DNA of 64,000 nucleotides from Apostichopus japonicus. Taxonomy: Eukaryota; Echinodermata; Holothuroidea; Aspidochirotida; Stichopodidae. Below, one piece after another: positions 15,101 to 49,199 of this stretch. The stretch spans positions 14,452,269 to 14,516,268 of the forward strand of contig NC_092572.1 of assembly GCF_037975245.1 (NCBI RefSeq), in the 5' to 3' direction. Within the stretch, counting starts at the first letter, position 1. Each line of letters opens with the position of its first letter. The notes under the pieces were generated by a model. It made no database searches and was not told where the DNA came from. It was given only the letters and a program-made list of their open reading frames with translations. Both the position numbers and the translations under genes were made by a program.

Positions 15101-18100
15101 TGATAAAAATAGTTTCATCCTTTTCAGGATAAGTTTAATCCATTCCCGGATAAAATTCAACCATTCCCGATTCAATTTCATTAGGCATGGTATCATTCCT
15201 TTGTACCGTTCCTGATCAGAACGTAGCGCTTGATGCTATTGGCTGATGTACATCATGTGACATAAGCTTTGATTGTGCTTGCAGCGCTCGAACGCTATTC
15301 GTAGCCATCTTTTCCAAACTTTGCACTCACGAAATGCTCTTATGGATCTCGTAAGAGCAAAATTACTTCAATGGGGATTGGAGAAGTACGTCAAGATTTT
15401 CAAAGGTGAGTTATTAGGCACTTTCCATTTTGTTTGTTGTGTTAATCATACGCAATAAATTTAATGATTTGAAGAAGCTATGCTCACTCCGTGACGGGTT
15501 AACTCTGGCCTAGCGTTATACAGTGTGCACTATAGTGTGTAGCGTGTGGTGGTTTTTGATTGACTGTACTGTACAGTATACTACAGTACTGTACATGCCT
15601 ACACACAGCAGTATGCAGTACTATTGTGAAGCCTCTATGGTGCTACAGGGCAAACAGTATTACTGTATAGTGGCCTATTAGTGGGTTCTAATGTTCAGTT
15701 GCTACTTCACCACAAAGTGGATTGTCATTTTTCGATAACCAAATAAATTGAATGACATAAGTAAGGCAGGCAAGGCCTAATAAGGGTTCCTGGTAATTTA
15801 GATTTAGGTAATGTAAGACTTGCCTCCAGTGGGAATCAGTCTTTCCCTGTACAGTATGTTCTATATAAGGTGATCATTTACAAATAAGGCATAAGCCTAT
15901 ATGCTACTGTAGTGTTGTGGTTGGACTGGGCCCAGTAGTGGAGTGTACTGAACTGTACTTTTGCGTTGAAATGAAAACAACACTGATTTTTCGTACTTTT
16001 TTTTTTAATCAATATTTAAATAAGTTTCTGCAAAAGAAAAAAACAGAGATGGTAAAGTCATCATTAAATCGCAAATACATTTGTAGGCTAGTGTCCATAG
16101 GTTCATGGTATTGTGTAATAATACAGTCGACGCTTGAAGTAGCGGTTCCGCGAATATTTCAGGTATACCCGGTTATACCGAGCAGGTATGCCGCTTTATG
16201 TTAATGCTTATACCGATACACCTTTGCATAAAGTTGCTTATGGTCTTGCCTAGTAATGGCAAAAAGAGGGGTAAAAGAACACACTAAATGGTATGCAGAA
16301 ACTTCTCTGAATTCTTATACTGTTCATGGAAATAGATCATAAAGATCTGAGATCCGTATTGAAACGTTCTGTAAACTTCATTTATGGCAATATGTTTTAA
16401 AATGCAAAATAAGGTAAGGAAAAATTGGCCAAATACAGGTCTTTTCAAATTGTGTTCATATACCATACTGTGTGCAAAAGTGGGTGCTGTACAGTATGGC
16501 TTGTGATAAGAATAGGCTCTTAATTGCATGAAGTCTGCAGATAAAAAAAAAATGCAGAAATGAACTTTCATGGAGGTATTACTACAATAAATTTTTAGAG
16601 AAGTAACATTTTGCTATCATATGTTGTCTTTGCTAAATTTCAGGAAGTCTAGTTTTGTGCTGGCACAGGTCGCCATGAAGCAACAGTCAACCTGGAAAAC
16701 CGACTGCGATACGTGAGGAGAAAGGACCAAAATAAGACAAAGAAGTCTGTTTGCGACCCTCATAAACCTTCAAAGCTGGTTGACACAACAGATTTGAAAT
16801 TGATATCAGGTAAATTAAATTAAATTAATTAATTAATTAATTTATTTATTTATTCATTTATTTATTCATTTATTTATTTATTAATTTATTTATTTATTTA
16901 TTCATTCATTCATTCATCCATTCATTCATTCATTCATTCATTCATTCATTCATCCATCCATCCATCCATCCATTCATTCATTCATTCATTTATCCATCCA
17001 TCCATCCATTCATCCATTCATTCATTCATGTAGTTTTTGCATCTAGTTACTTTTGTTGCTTAAAACGATATCAATGATTGTTCTTCACAGATGATGCAGA
17101 GGAGTGTGTTATTTCAGCCATGGTAACGTGTCTGGAAACTGGAGTATCACAGAGCCTTTAATATCAGAGACAATAAGAAGAGTTCTGTGGGAGATATTCT
17201 CTCAGAAAATACACAACAGATGACATGGTAAGAGTTTTACTCACTACATGTGCTATTCTAGCTCAGTCACTTGGCGAACAGGAACCCGAACTAAAGTGCC
17301 AAAAGCTTACTGTTGCTGTAAGACTTAAGAAGAGTGAATAATGCCATGTTGTAGGCTACACATTATATATCAACGTTAATTGGGCCATAAGAGTATGGTA
17401 TGAGTGTTTTGCTGGTCCTTTTCTAGCCTTTCCTTGGGTACCTGTTAGGTTGATTGCAATTTTACTGAGCTTCAAAATCATGCAAATCTGCTTTTTCTCT
17501 TTCTTTTATGACTATTTTTAGTACTTTAAGTTAACGAAGGTTGCCTCACATTCTTAAAATCATATATGTTTCTCAGAGAGAATGACCTAACGGTTATGAA
17601 ATGATTGAGAATCACAATGATAATGATGCATGGTGTTGGTGATGGTGGTGGTGATGATGATAGTGAAGATGGTGGTGGTGGTGATGATGATGGTGGTATT
17701 GGTGATGATGATGATGGTGGTGTTGGTGATGATGGTGATGATGATGAGGAGCTGGTTGCAAAATTTCAAAATTGTGGCAATGTATGGTTGTATCCTTGTA
17801 TGTCAGAATGTTGCAATTTGAAAACAAAAATGTGTAATTTCTCATATATCTTTTCAATAGATTGGCACAAACATACCATCTGTCCTTGATAAAGTTCAAC
17901 AGCCACAGCCTTTCGTTTTGGCATGAGGACCAAGAGAGCAACCAGAGCAGGTGTTTAGTAGAGTTGAAAAAAGGGGGCTACCTTGCAATGACTTCTGCAG
18001 ACAGTTGACATATGTTTTAAAATGCTTGATACTTGAAATAGAATGATACTACCTGGGACTTTTTGAGAACTTTTTGAACCAAAAGACTGAGTAATCATCA

Positions 18101-21100
18101 CCTTTCTCTTACCCGTCATGGTATTAATGGATATCACATTATCTTAGATAACAAATTTATCATAGTTTGAGTTCAGTTTGTCCACTAATGTTCAATATTG
18201 ACAAGTCAAATTGCACTGGAATAGTTCGGGTGAGCCGGTTGCATAATTTAATTGCACAAATTCCTCATTGTTATGTGTGAGCTGTTCAGATTTTAAAGAG
18301 GTGAATAGAGGGATGGTGTTATTTCTAGTATAAAGAGTGAGTGATGCATTGGTACTTAACCTGCCCCCACCATCTCCCCCAACTCAAATCTGCCTATGCC
18401 ACTCAAAGTAACAAGAGAAACATCATCAAGCATTCATACGTGATTATGCAAGCACTTGTCCATTTCCAAACATGTTGGTGGTTCAGTGAAATACTTAAGT
18501 TTTCGAAGTATTTTCATTTATTTTAATACATAGAACATTCGATGCAATTAATATTTAATAAAATTTTGCAGAGGTAAACATAGTAAGGAAATTATTTTTA
18601 CAAACATTTTCTTATTCCCATGACAAATCACATCTCTATCATTTCTGCTGTATGTAACAAAGTTTTGTGCATGCAATTTAAAGTCTTACCTATTGTTAAG
18701 TTGTACAATATCAAAGTTGTGTCATTCTATAGTACTAAGTTATTCGTAACAAACCAACATGTATCAAAGTATCATTATTTGGTAAATAATGTAAGACCAT
18801 TCGTTGAGAGGCTGGTGGAGTAGCATTTTTCAGAATTGTTCATTTTCCTGCAATATGTAGATTTCAAAGGTTAAAGTTAGCAGGAGATGATCTCTTTTAA
18901 GCACATTCTAATATTTGAACCTATTGTAGGATATCTTTAGTGGAGATTTTAAAGCATAAGATATGCTTCTAGTTAGAAAATAAAGATTTTGAAAGCAAAA
19001 AGTTACACATAAATTGCCACAACAAGTCACGAGTCACATATATAGCAGGGATATAACTAAAAATAGTATACACTTTTGCTGCCTTGATAAAACTCTCGCA
19101 TTCCATCCACATTTCCATTTCCGCTTTTGTTCATCAGTATTGTAACCCAAATCAACCTCTTTCTGTAAGTAGAAATAGTTGACGTTGTTTGTTAACGAAG
19201 TTGTTAAAAAGAATAAAGACATGGCCAAGTTATTTTCAGATTTGTATGTTGTTTCTTATTCATAACATATCCAGAACGTAAGAACCCTTGAAACGGAAAC
19301 AGGATCAAATTTATCCGGAATGGGGTCATTGTTTTTTTGATCCGGAAATCCGGATCATTTTGATCCGGGCGGGATCGGTGCCCCTGGGATCCGGAAGCCG
19401 GATCAAATTTGATCCGGAATGGGGTCAATGTTCTTTGATCCGGAAATCCGGATCATTTTCATCCGGACGGGGTCGGTGCCCCTGGGATCCGGAAACCGGA
19501 TCAAATTTGATCCGGAATGAATCAAATTTGATCCGGATGTTTTAAGAGTGTAATTAAGGCATACCTTGAATATCCAGATTCCAAGAACACTTTTCCGGTT
19601 GTCCAGACACATAATACGACTTGGAACAAACGTATTTGCCAACATCTTCAAACGAAGCGTTTGTTATAAGCAATCGGCATGTTTTTCCATTTGATCCGAT
19701 AATAGAAGTAAATCTGCCATCAATTTTTGTGTCTGATTCATGCCATGAATGACTCATTAGTGTGATTTCCATCGATTTCCATATCATTATCAACCAAGAA
19801 TCATCGGAATCGAAGAAACAGGTAATTTCAGCGATGTTACCTAAGGAAGCTAATTTGGTGGTTGGTACTTCTTTGCCTGCACGTTAGAAAAAGAAAAACA
19901 TGAAATGTAACTTCTAATGATGTTCTTCATGAAGCATGGTTCTAACATATATATTAGAGGGCTACGATATTTTATCAAAAAGTCTAGCTTTAAAGCAATA
20001 ATATCATATTTGTGTTCATGACTTTGTTATTGCCATCACTGGCCATATATGGTGGATGGGATACGAAGCCATTCAACCTGTCAAGTGCACGAATTTATCG
20101 TGCAAATTAAGGGGTGTGAGTACTTCGAGGTTTAAGAAAGAAAACTTCCAGCATGTGGCATTCAACAATGATATCATTTCGGCGTACACTACGTATGAGA
20201 AAGTTTCTTCAAAACAATGTAACGTAGGTTCACTTTTCCTGCTATTTTTCTGTACTTACATATTCATGGTTAATGCAAAATCAAAACAACAATGGGGACA
20301 TAACGAACAGAAGTTTCGGATGTGATTATGTAGTACTAACTCAATATACTTATCTTAATTCCTTGTAATGATTAGAGTTGAAAAACGTTATGCAACATTT
20401 ATTAGCATACGGGTCCCTTGACGTGTGTGTTCTAAGGATGGTAGATTGAGCATACGTTCGAATATACTATTTTTACTTTCTGCATCTCGAAACCTTGAAA
20501 AATTAAAGTGTTTATACATTTGTTGGAGTTTCCAATGCTTACTTTGCACGTTAAAATATAATTCATATGCACTAGTTTATCCAATCTAACCAACAATCGA
20601 AGATTATGCGAACCATTCTCAATTAAACTTGTGATATCTACTTTATCTGGCTTATTTTCGATTTCATTTGGGGAGGTAGTTCTGATAAAGTAAAGAGATC
20701 GTCAATGATAAATCGTTTAGCAGATGGGGGGCTAAAGGTCATTCATATTCATAGTTTCATCAATAGCCTTAAGTGCACATGGATCAAACGTTACTGTAAC
20801 GATATTCACGGTCCCTGGAAAATTTTCTTTGATTTGGAGCTTTACAAACTTGGCAAGCAGTTTCTGTTTCAGTGTAACTGCAAATAAAGGAGATATAAGC
20901 ATTCCAAATAATTTCGTAAGTCAGATATTAAGGCTTGGTGTGAAATATCTTTTAATAATCCAACTGATAACTACGGTAATCAATTTTTGTGGAATAATTC
21001 TTACATTCGTATCAACAACCAAATTGTGTTCTATAAGTTTTTATATGAAGCTAATGTCAAGTATGTGAGAGATCTTTACGGCGAAAACGGGAGACCCTTA

Positions 21101-22444
21101 ACCTTCCACTTTTTTCGTACTAAATTTAATCTTCCAATGTTTCTTTTCACTATCTATACCGGTTTAATTAATGCGATTCCTTTGGAGTGGCGTCGAGATT
21201 ATGTTCAGAATTGTAATTTCCCCAATTGTAATGAGATTTGGCTGGATAAGGTCTTACATTCCAACTCTACTTCCCAGTGTGTTTATTCCCGATATTTAGA
21301 TAAAGTCGCTCAGATACCTACCGCCAGCCGTAAATGGGCTAATGTGTTCAACAACTTGACGACTGAAGATTGGAATAGATTCTACAGTATTCCTTGGGCT
21401 ACAGTTTCCGAATCAAAAATCCAATATTTTCAGTTTAGAGTTTTACATAGAATAATTGGGACCAATAAACTTCTTCATACTATCGGAAAAATCCTACTCT
21501 CCAAACTGTACCTTTTGCGATACGCATATTGAAAGTATAGAACATCTGTTCTGGGAGTGTAGTGTGACATCCACCTTTATTTTAGAGGTTGAGGCTATGT
21601 TATTAAATAAGCAATTCTTCTTCTCCAAGAAGGATATTCTTCTTGGTTTCGGTGTTGATGTAGCTCACCCATACAATTTTCTTATTTTATATATGAAGCA
21701 TTTCATCTTTCAATGTAAATTGAATAAATGTATTCCTGTTGTAGAGGATTTCTTCTATAAATTTAAGTTTACAATAAGTGTAAACAAGTACACACAACAT
21801 CGATATCGTAGTAAAAGTAAGGTTAACTTTATGCAGCTTAAACAAGCCTTTAGGACATGTGATTCTCTTTTCCATTAATCTCGTTCGATCAATTGTGCTG
21901 TTTATTAGAACAACTGTTATTTTGTTATGACGTTTATTTAATCTGAAGCATCTATAGTATGAAAATATGAAGTCTGTTAATTTGACTGAAACTATCAATA
22001 AATGGAGGGAAAAAAAAGAAAAAATACTTTATCTGGCTTGAGACATTTAATACCGTAACAGTTCTACAGTCAACACCAAGGTTATTGTATTTCATGAAAG
22101 GTAGGGCTCTCATTAGCGTAAAAATTAGTGTGACAAAAACATTTTTGAAGAACAGGGATAAAATTTCATATCAGAATAATTTGTTATGTTCCCTATTTGC
22201 TAATTTTCTCAGGGAAATTTTATTGATAAGCGAGTATAGCGTGGAATATTACACAACCAACATTGGTGGCATTACCTTTATACATCAGCGATATGGACCC
22301 GTTTGTTTGTTAAAACTAAAGGTACTACCTACAAAAATTATATAGTTTACGACGGAAATTATTACCTGCTGTCATTAGAGTAAGCACGGTTAGAATGTTT
22401 GCCACATAGAGGTAAACTACTGCACGGCAACGGAAGCGGTACAT
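7612..22444 (-). CDS. Ig-domain single-pass receptor with tyrosine pseudokinase domain (15 coding exons, 850 aa)
   Basis: Exons, 5' to 3' on the minus strand: 22366-22444, 19565-19876, 14676-14963, 14084-14404, 12097-12411, 11494-11580, 11047-11119, 10662-10912, 10195-10299, 9799-9971, 9488-9610, 8699-8813, 8228-8315, 7832-7958, 7612-7707. The sum is 2,553 nt, exactly 850 codons plus TGA, with every junction in phase. Order: signal peptide (1-26), four Ig-like exons (27-438), membrane helix (about 445-466), kinase-like domain (about 510-815), short tail. The kinase homology is clear from NLVNLLGFC, EDLCNGTVREYI, APEV, SDIWSVGVALWEIFSYG and QCWEFNQEDR. Catalytic residues are missing: HPGISVVK replaces HRDLAARN, DFC replaces DFG, the glycine loop keeps little, and IHIS sits where VAVK is expected. 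It is probably a cell-surface receptor that signals without phosphotransfer, for example by scaffolding or ligand capture. The fold resembles VEGFR/FGFR-like metazoan receptor kinases; exact family unknown. Confidence 0.85.
7832..7958 (-). CDS. Pseudokinase receptor exon 14: C-lobe end (QCW motif)
   Basis: 127 nt, phase 2 to phase 0, acceptor attgtcag|G, donor GAAAAG|gtaaat. YATLTQCWEFNQEDRTSLSSL matches the CW-x6-R end of tyrosine kinase domains. An upstream AG (ttctcag) is a possible alternative acceptor but would break the kinase alignment. Confidence 0.82.
8228..8315 (-). CDS. Pseudokinase receptor exon 13: C-lobe helix G region
   Basis: 88 nt, phase 1 to phase 2, acceptor cttccatag|GA, donor ATACT|gttagt. 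Encodes ARPPTHEDVSS..LMRPGNCSEIL, the usual C-lobe region before the QCW motif. The donor deviates from consensus at +3 (gttagt). Confidence 0.72.
8699..8813 (-). CDS. Pseudokinase receptor exon 12: APE motif and helix F
   Basis: 115 nt, phase 0 to phase 1, acceptor cttcaatag|AAT, donor TATG|gtaagt. Contains MAPEVF (APE motif) and SDIWSVGVALWEIFSYG, the strongly conserved helix F of tyrosine kinases. Structural residues are kept while catalytic ones are lost. Confidence 0.88.
9070..9125. repeat. (TA)n microsatellite
   Basis: An uninterrupted TA run of roughly 40 bp followed by an imperfect continuation. It lies in the intron between the DFG and APE exons of the receptor gene. Confidence 0.95.
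9488..9610 (-). CDS. Pseudokinase receptor exon 11: catalytic and DFG regions, inactivated
   Basis: 41 codons, phase 0-0, acceptor atttctag|TGG, donor AAG|gtgttg. VHPGISVVKLLLN aligns with VHRDLAARNVLLN: the catalytic Asp becomes Gly and the metal-binding Asn becomes Lys. KLYDFCGL aligns with the KxxDFGLA loop, keeping Asp but not Gly. This exon is the main evidence for a pseudokinase. Confidence 0.82.
9799..9971 (-). CDS. Pseudokinase receptor exon 10: hinge and helix E
   Basis: 173 nt, phase 1 to phase 0, acceptor atgttag|GT, donor GGC|gtaaac. It encodes the hinge region (EDLCNGTVREYIEKHY), a short insert and helix E (FGRDLICGVQFLHLHG), which matches the helix leading into the catalytic loop of tyrosine kinases. 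Confidence 0.82.
10195..10299 (-). CDS. Pseudokinase receptor exon 9: helix C to hinge region
   Basis: 35 codons, phase 1-1. YAVVEEWNHFIRNVGYLPPH matches kinase helix C, followed by the well conserved NLVNLLGFC of strands beta 4-5. Donor ATGG|gtgag. The acceptor taatttaag|CT is weak, but phase and homology support it. Confidence 0.75.
10662..10912 (-). CDS. Pseudokinase receptor exon 8: start of kinase-like N-lobe, degenerate glycine loop
   Basis: 251 nt, phase 2 to phase 1. MKQGDIRQRWLGTL sits where a receptor kinase would have LGxGxFGxVYxGxL, so most loop glycines are gone. RIHISTRGQK follows at the usual beta-3 position. Donor AAAT|gtaagc. The acceptor (gaaaaag|C) has a poor polypyrimidine tract, so the 5' edge of this exon is the least certain one in the gene. 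Confidence 0.65.
11047..11119 (-). CDS. Pseudokinase receptor exon 7: juxtamembrane segment
   Basis: 73 nt, phase 1 to phase 2, acceptor cttcttttag|TA, donor GTCGG|gtaatt. It encodes a basic cytoplasmic stretch beginning VGKLLVRQLNHG, consistent with a stop-transfer region. Confidence 0.7.
11494..11580 (-). CDS. Pseudokinase receptor exon 6: transmembrane helix
   Basis: 29 codons, phase 1-1, acceptor tttttgtag|AA, donor AGCG|gtaaga. An acidic/glycine stalk (REDSGVAGN) precedes the hydrophobic run TYIISSIAVMFVALLLIIS, the only membrane helix after the signal peptide. Confidence 0.88.
12097..12411 (-). CDS. Pseudokinase receptor exon 5: Ig-like domain 4 (C2 type)
   Basis: 105 codons, phase 1-1, acceptor gtttcag|AT, donor CAAC|gtaagt. 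This is the most canonical Ig domain of the protein: NTTITCQTQG, then MTWQFHF and KEHEGQYRCVANN, with the classic D/E-x-G-x-Y-x-C ending. Confidence 0.88.
12450..14030. other. Receptor intron sequence, nothing recognised
   Basis: Intron between Ig exons 4 and 5 of the minus-strand receptor. The plus-strand frame at 13640-13846 has no recognisable domain. Only short homopolymer runs (for example a C run near 13281) stand out. Confidence 0.5.
14084..14404 (-). CDS. Pseudokinase receptor exon 4: Ig-like domain 3
   Basis: 107 codons, phase 1-1, acceptor attacag|AT, donor ACAT|gtaagt. Cysteines in VNVTCVSDG and VTLRCASF fit an Ig B/F pair. Several N-glycosylation sequons are present (NVT, NHT, NLS). 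Three further cysteines lie near the end (CHLQC and CK). Confidence 0.7.
14676..14963 (-). CDS. Pseudokinase receptor exon 3: Ig-like domain 2
   Basis: 96 codons, phase 1-1, acceptor tttgaaag|AT, donor ATGT|gtaagt. The domain shows ISAQCC, FEWTF and LLLNCSV, giving the B-strand Cys, core Trp and F-strand Cys of a C2-type Ig fold. The final D/E-x-G-x-Y motif is absent, so the domain is divergent. Confidence 0.75.
15055..15195. repeat. Short repeat beginning CACTCTTAA with CCGG-rich palindromes
   Basis: The segment starts ACACTCTTAATTTTTCCGGG and contains GGGTCACTTTTGTGACCC plus several blocks alternating TTC and CCCG(G)AT. The complementary TTAAGAGTG ends the related GATCCGG-rich repeat at 19290-19555, suggesting one family with ACTCTTAA-type termini. 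Both copies lie in introns of the same gene. Confidence 0.4.
15273..17225 (+). pseudogene. Degenerate SAM-like domain gene pieces nested antisense in receptor intron
   Basis: A plus-strand exon at about 15285-15403 ends FKG-type at TTCAAAG|gtgagt and encodes LVRAKLLQWGLEKYVKIF, which looks like the start of a sterile alpha motif (W..gL..Y...F). Further exon-like blocks follow at about 16645-16808 (ending ATATCAG|gtaaat) and 17092-17228. The second and third can be read as NLENRLRYVRRKDQNK.. and DDAEECVISAMVTCLETG, but frames are broken by stops. It is most likely a decayed duplicate or a retained fragment inserted in the intron between Ig exons 2 and 3. Function unknown. Confidence 0.4.
16804..17032. 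repeat. Compound tetranucleotide microsatellite (AATT/TTTA/TTCA/TCCA)
   Basis: Runs of AATT, then TTTA, then ATTC and ATCC units with few interruptions over about 230 bp. It interrupts the SAM-like fragment. Confidence 0.95.
17626..17755. repeat. GAT/GGT-rich microsatellite
   Basis: Imperfect repeats of GATGGT, GGTGAT and GATGAT. They generate Asp/Gly-rich and His-rich shadow frames on the two strands that are not genes. Confidence 0.9.
19288..19555. repeat. Tandem repeat of GATCCGG palindromes, about 105-bp unit
   Basis: Two and a half copies of a unit carrying CAAATTTGATCCGGAATGGGGTC, GATCCGGAAATCCGGATC and CGGTGCCCCTGGGATCCGG. Each unit is itself built of overlapping inverted repeats. 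It ends directly against exon 2 of the receptor (exon edge at 19565), with TTAAGAGTGTAA at the junction. Confidence 0.75.
19565..19876 (-). CDS. Pseudokinase receptor exon 2: Ig-like domain 1
   Basis: 104 codons, phase 1-1. Ig hallmarks: B-strand cysteine in AEITCFF, tryptophan in MIWKS and F-strand cysteine in DVGKYVC. Acceptor acgtgcag|GC, donor CAAG|gtatgcc. An extra Cys pair (KTC and EKC) may form a second disulfide. Confidence 0.85.
20639..20653. repeat. 15-bp target-site duplication, left copy
   Basis: TACTTTATCTGGCTT occurs here and again at 22025-22039, exactly bracketing the LINE fragment. This length is typical of LINE target-primed reverse transcription. Confidence 0.85.
20654..22024 (+). 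mobile_element. 5'-truncated LINE (L1/Tx1-like), 3' part of ORF2, frameshifted
   Basis: The element sits in receptor intron 1, antisense to the gene. Frames on the plus strand read FIWGGSSDKVKRSSMI, GGLKVIHIHSFINSLKCTWIKR and, further on, FYKFLYEANVKYVRDLYG and WNRFYSIPWATV. These match the region after reverse transcriptase in L1/Tx1-type ORF2. The end carries a zinc-binding motif C-x2-C...H-x4-C (CTFCDTHIESIEHLFWEC). Frameshifts near 20885, 20985 and 21500 make it dead. It ends in an A-rich tail (GGGAAAAAAAAGAAAAAA-like), and 15-bp direct repeats flank it. Confidence 0.85.
22025..22039. repeat. 15-bp target-site duplication, right copy
   Basis: TACTTTATCTGGCTT follows directly after the A-rich tail of the LINE, identical to 20639-20653. 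Confidence 0.85.
22366..22444 (-). CDS. Pseudokinase receptor exon 1: signal peptide
   Basis: The exon begins MYRFRC, followed by the hydrophobic run VVYLYVANILTVLTLM, a typical secretory signal. It ends in phase 1 at CAG|gtaataa, the usual phase for an exon preceding an Ig exon. The ATG was chosen because it immediately precedes the hydrophobic core. Confidence 0.75.
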
Positions 22445-23594
22445 GACTCTCCTATATAACGGCTAAAGAAACGTAAACTTGTTATAGCTACGCAACACAG
22501 TAATTCATGAAACGAAAAACAAGGTAAGCAACGTAATGACACAGATTCTTCAGATCTGTTGACCAGATCACTTCTCGTCACCTATTAAGGAAGTACGTAC
22601 AACACTCAATTGCTAGTGTTACTTCATCATTGCCTCACTAATTACCCATTAAACCATTTACGTATTTTTCTTTCCTTTCAATCTAGTGACCATAAAACAC
22701 TGTTAATAGTTGACTACAAGAAAATGTGAACAGCTTATGAATCGCTTAGTCTCCAATAATGTATGTTAACAATAAAAGCATTAGTTTCGCCATCGGTTGT
22801 CAAGGGTTCCATAAAATATCGGATTTCTTTTTCCTTGTGAAAAATAAACGACACTGATTTGCAAAAATATAACTATGTAAACTGAAACTTATACATACAC
22901 AAATTGCATTTTGAAGTTAATGATGAACAAATCTGTAATAAATGTACCTCCGCCGAACGATCTTGAAAACAATTTAATACATGCGTCTTTCGTTTTAGTA
23001 AGTATGTGTTTGCTTAGGGAAGGTAAATGAACTTGTCTGCCGCTATCTCGAAATAAAGGATTATAAATTATCTGTGTTGAACAAATCAAACCCAGAAAGA
23101 CTACGAATATTGCTTTGGTTTACTTATAAATTTACACGATGAAATACATGGCGCTACATTACCAAAACGTTGAATTTCATGATATTGTAATTTTTTGAAG
23201 CTAATTTACCAAATCCTTCCGCATTGATAATGATAGTTCTAAACTATAACTACCTATGATGGTTATTATATTTCATTCGCCAGAGCAGTTACACGCCTCC
23301 GTAACTTATAAAACTATAACTTTAAATATTAGAAGTCATTAGTAAAAACTGAATGAAAGGTAACATTTTAATAAATTAGAGCCGAAACTCACAAGCTTTT
23401 TGTGAATCATCAGCCTATTAATCAAATTGATTCATAAATGTATCATTCGCTATTCAATTTTCTTTCCTTATGACATAAGCCAACTATTTCCAGTTATTTA
23501 TGTTATCCATTTTGCCTTTATCATCCTTCATATAGTGAAGGTGCAAAGTAGCATTACAAGAATTCATTTTACACGAAAGAAACCGAGCTCTACA
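22445..23594. promoter_or_regulatory. Shared divergent intergenic region between two Ig receptor genes
   Basis: About 1.15 kb separates the start codons of the minus-strand pseudokinase receptor and the plus-strand Ig-kinesin gene. No coding segment, CpG-rich block or clear TATA box was recognised by eye. 5' UTR exons of either gene may lie here. The layout is that of a bidirectional promoter, which is inference. Confidence 0.4.
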
Positions 23595-49147
<25,553 letters not shown>

Positions 49148-49199
49148 CCAGAAAGGAAGGCCTTTGCAATTCCAGCTTCATGCGCAAACGCTGCTATTG

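Noticed and set aside
17605-17941. Asp/Gly-rich and His-rich frames
   Set aside because: Shadow frames of a GAT/GGT microsatellite on opposite strands.
19288-19651. Overlapping frames rich in FDP/IRI/GSG words on both strands
   Set aside because: Translations of the palindromic GATCCGG repeat; the real coding exon in this area is 19565-19876 on the minus strand.
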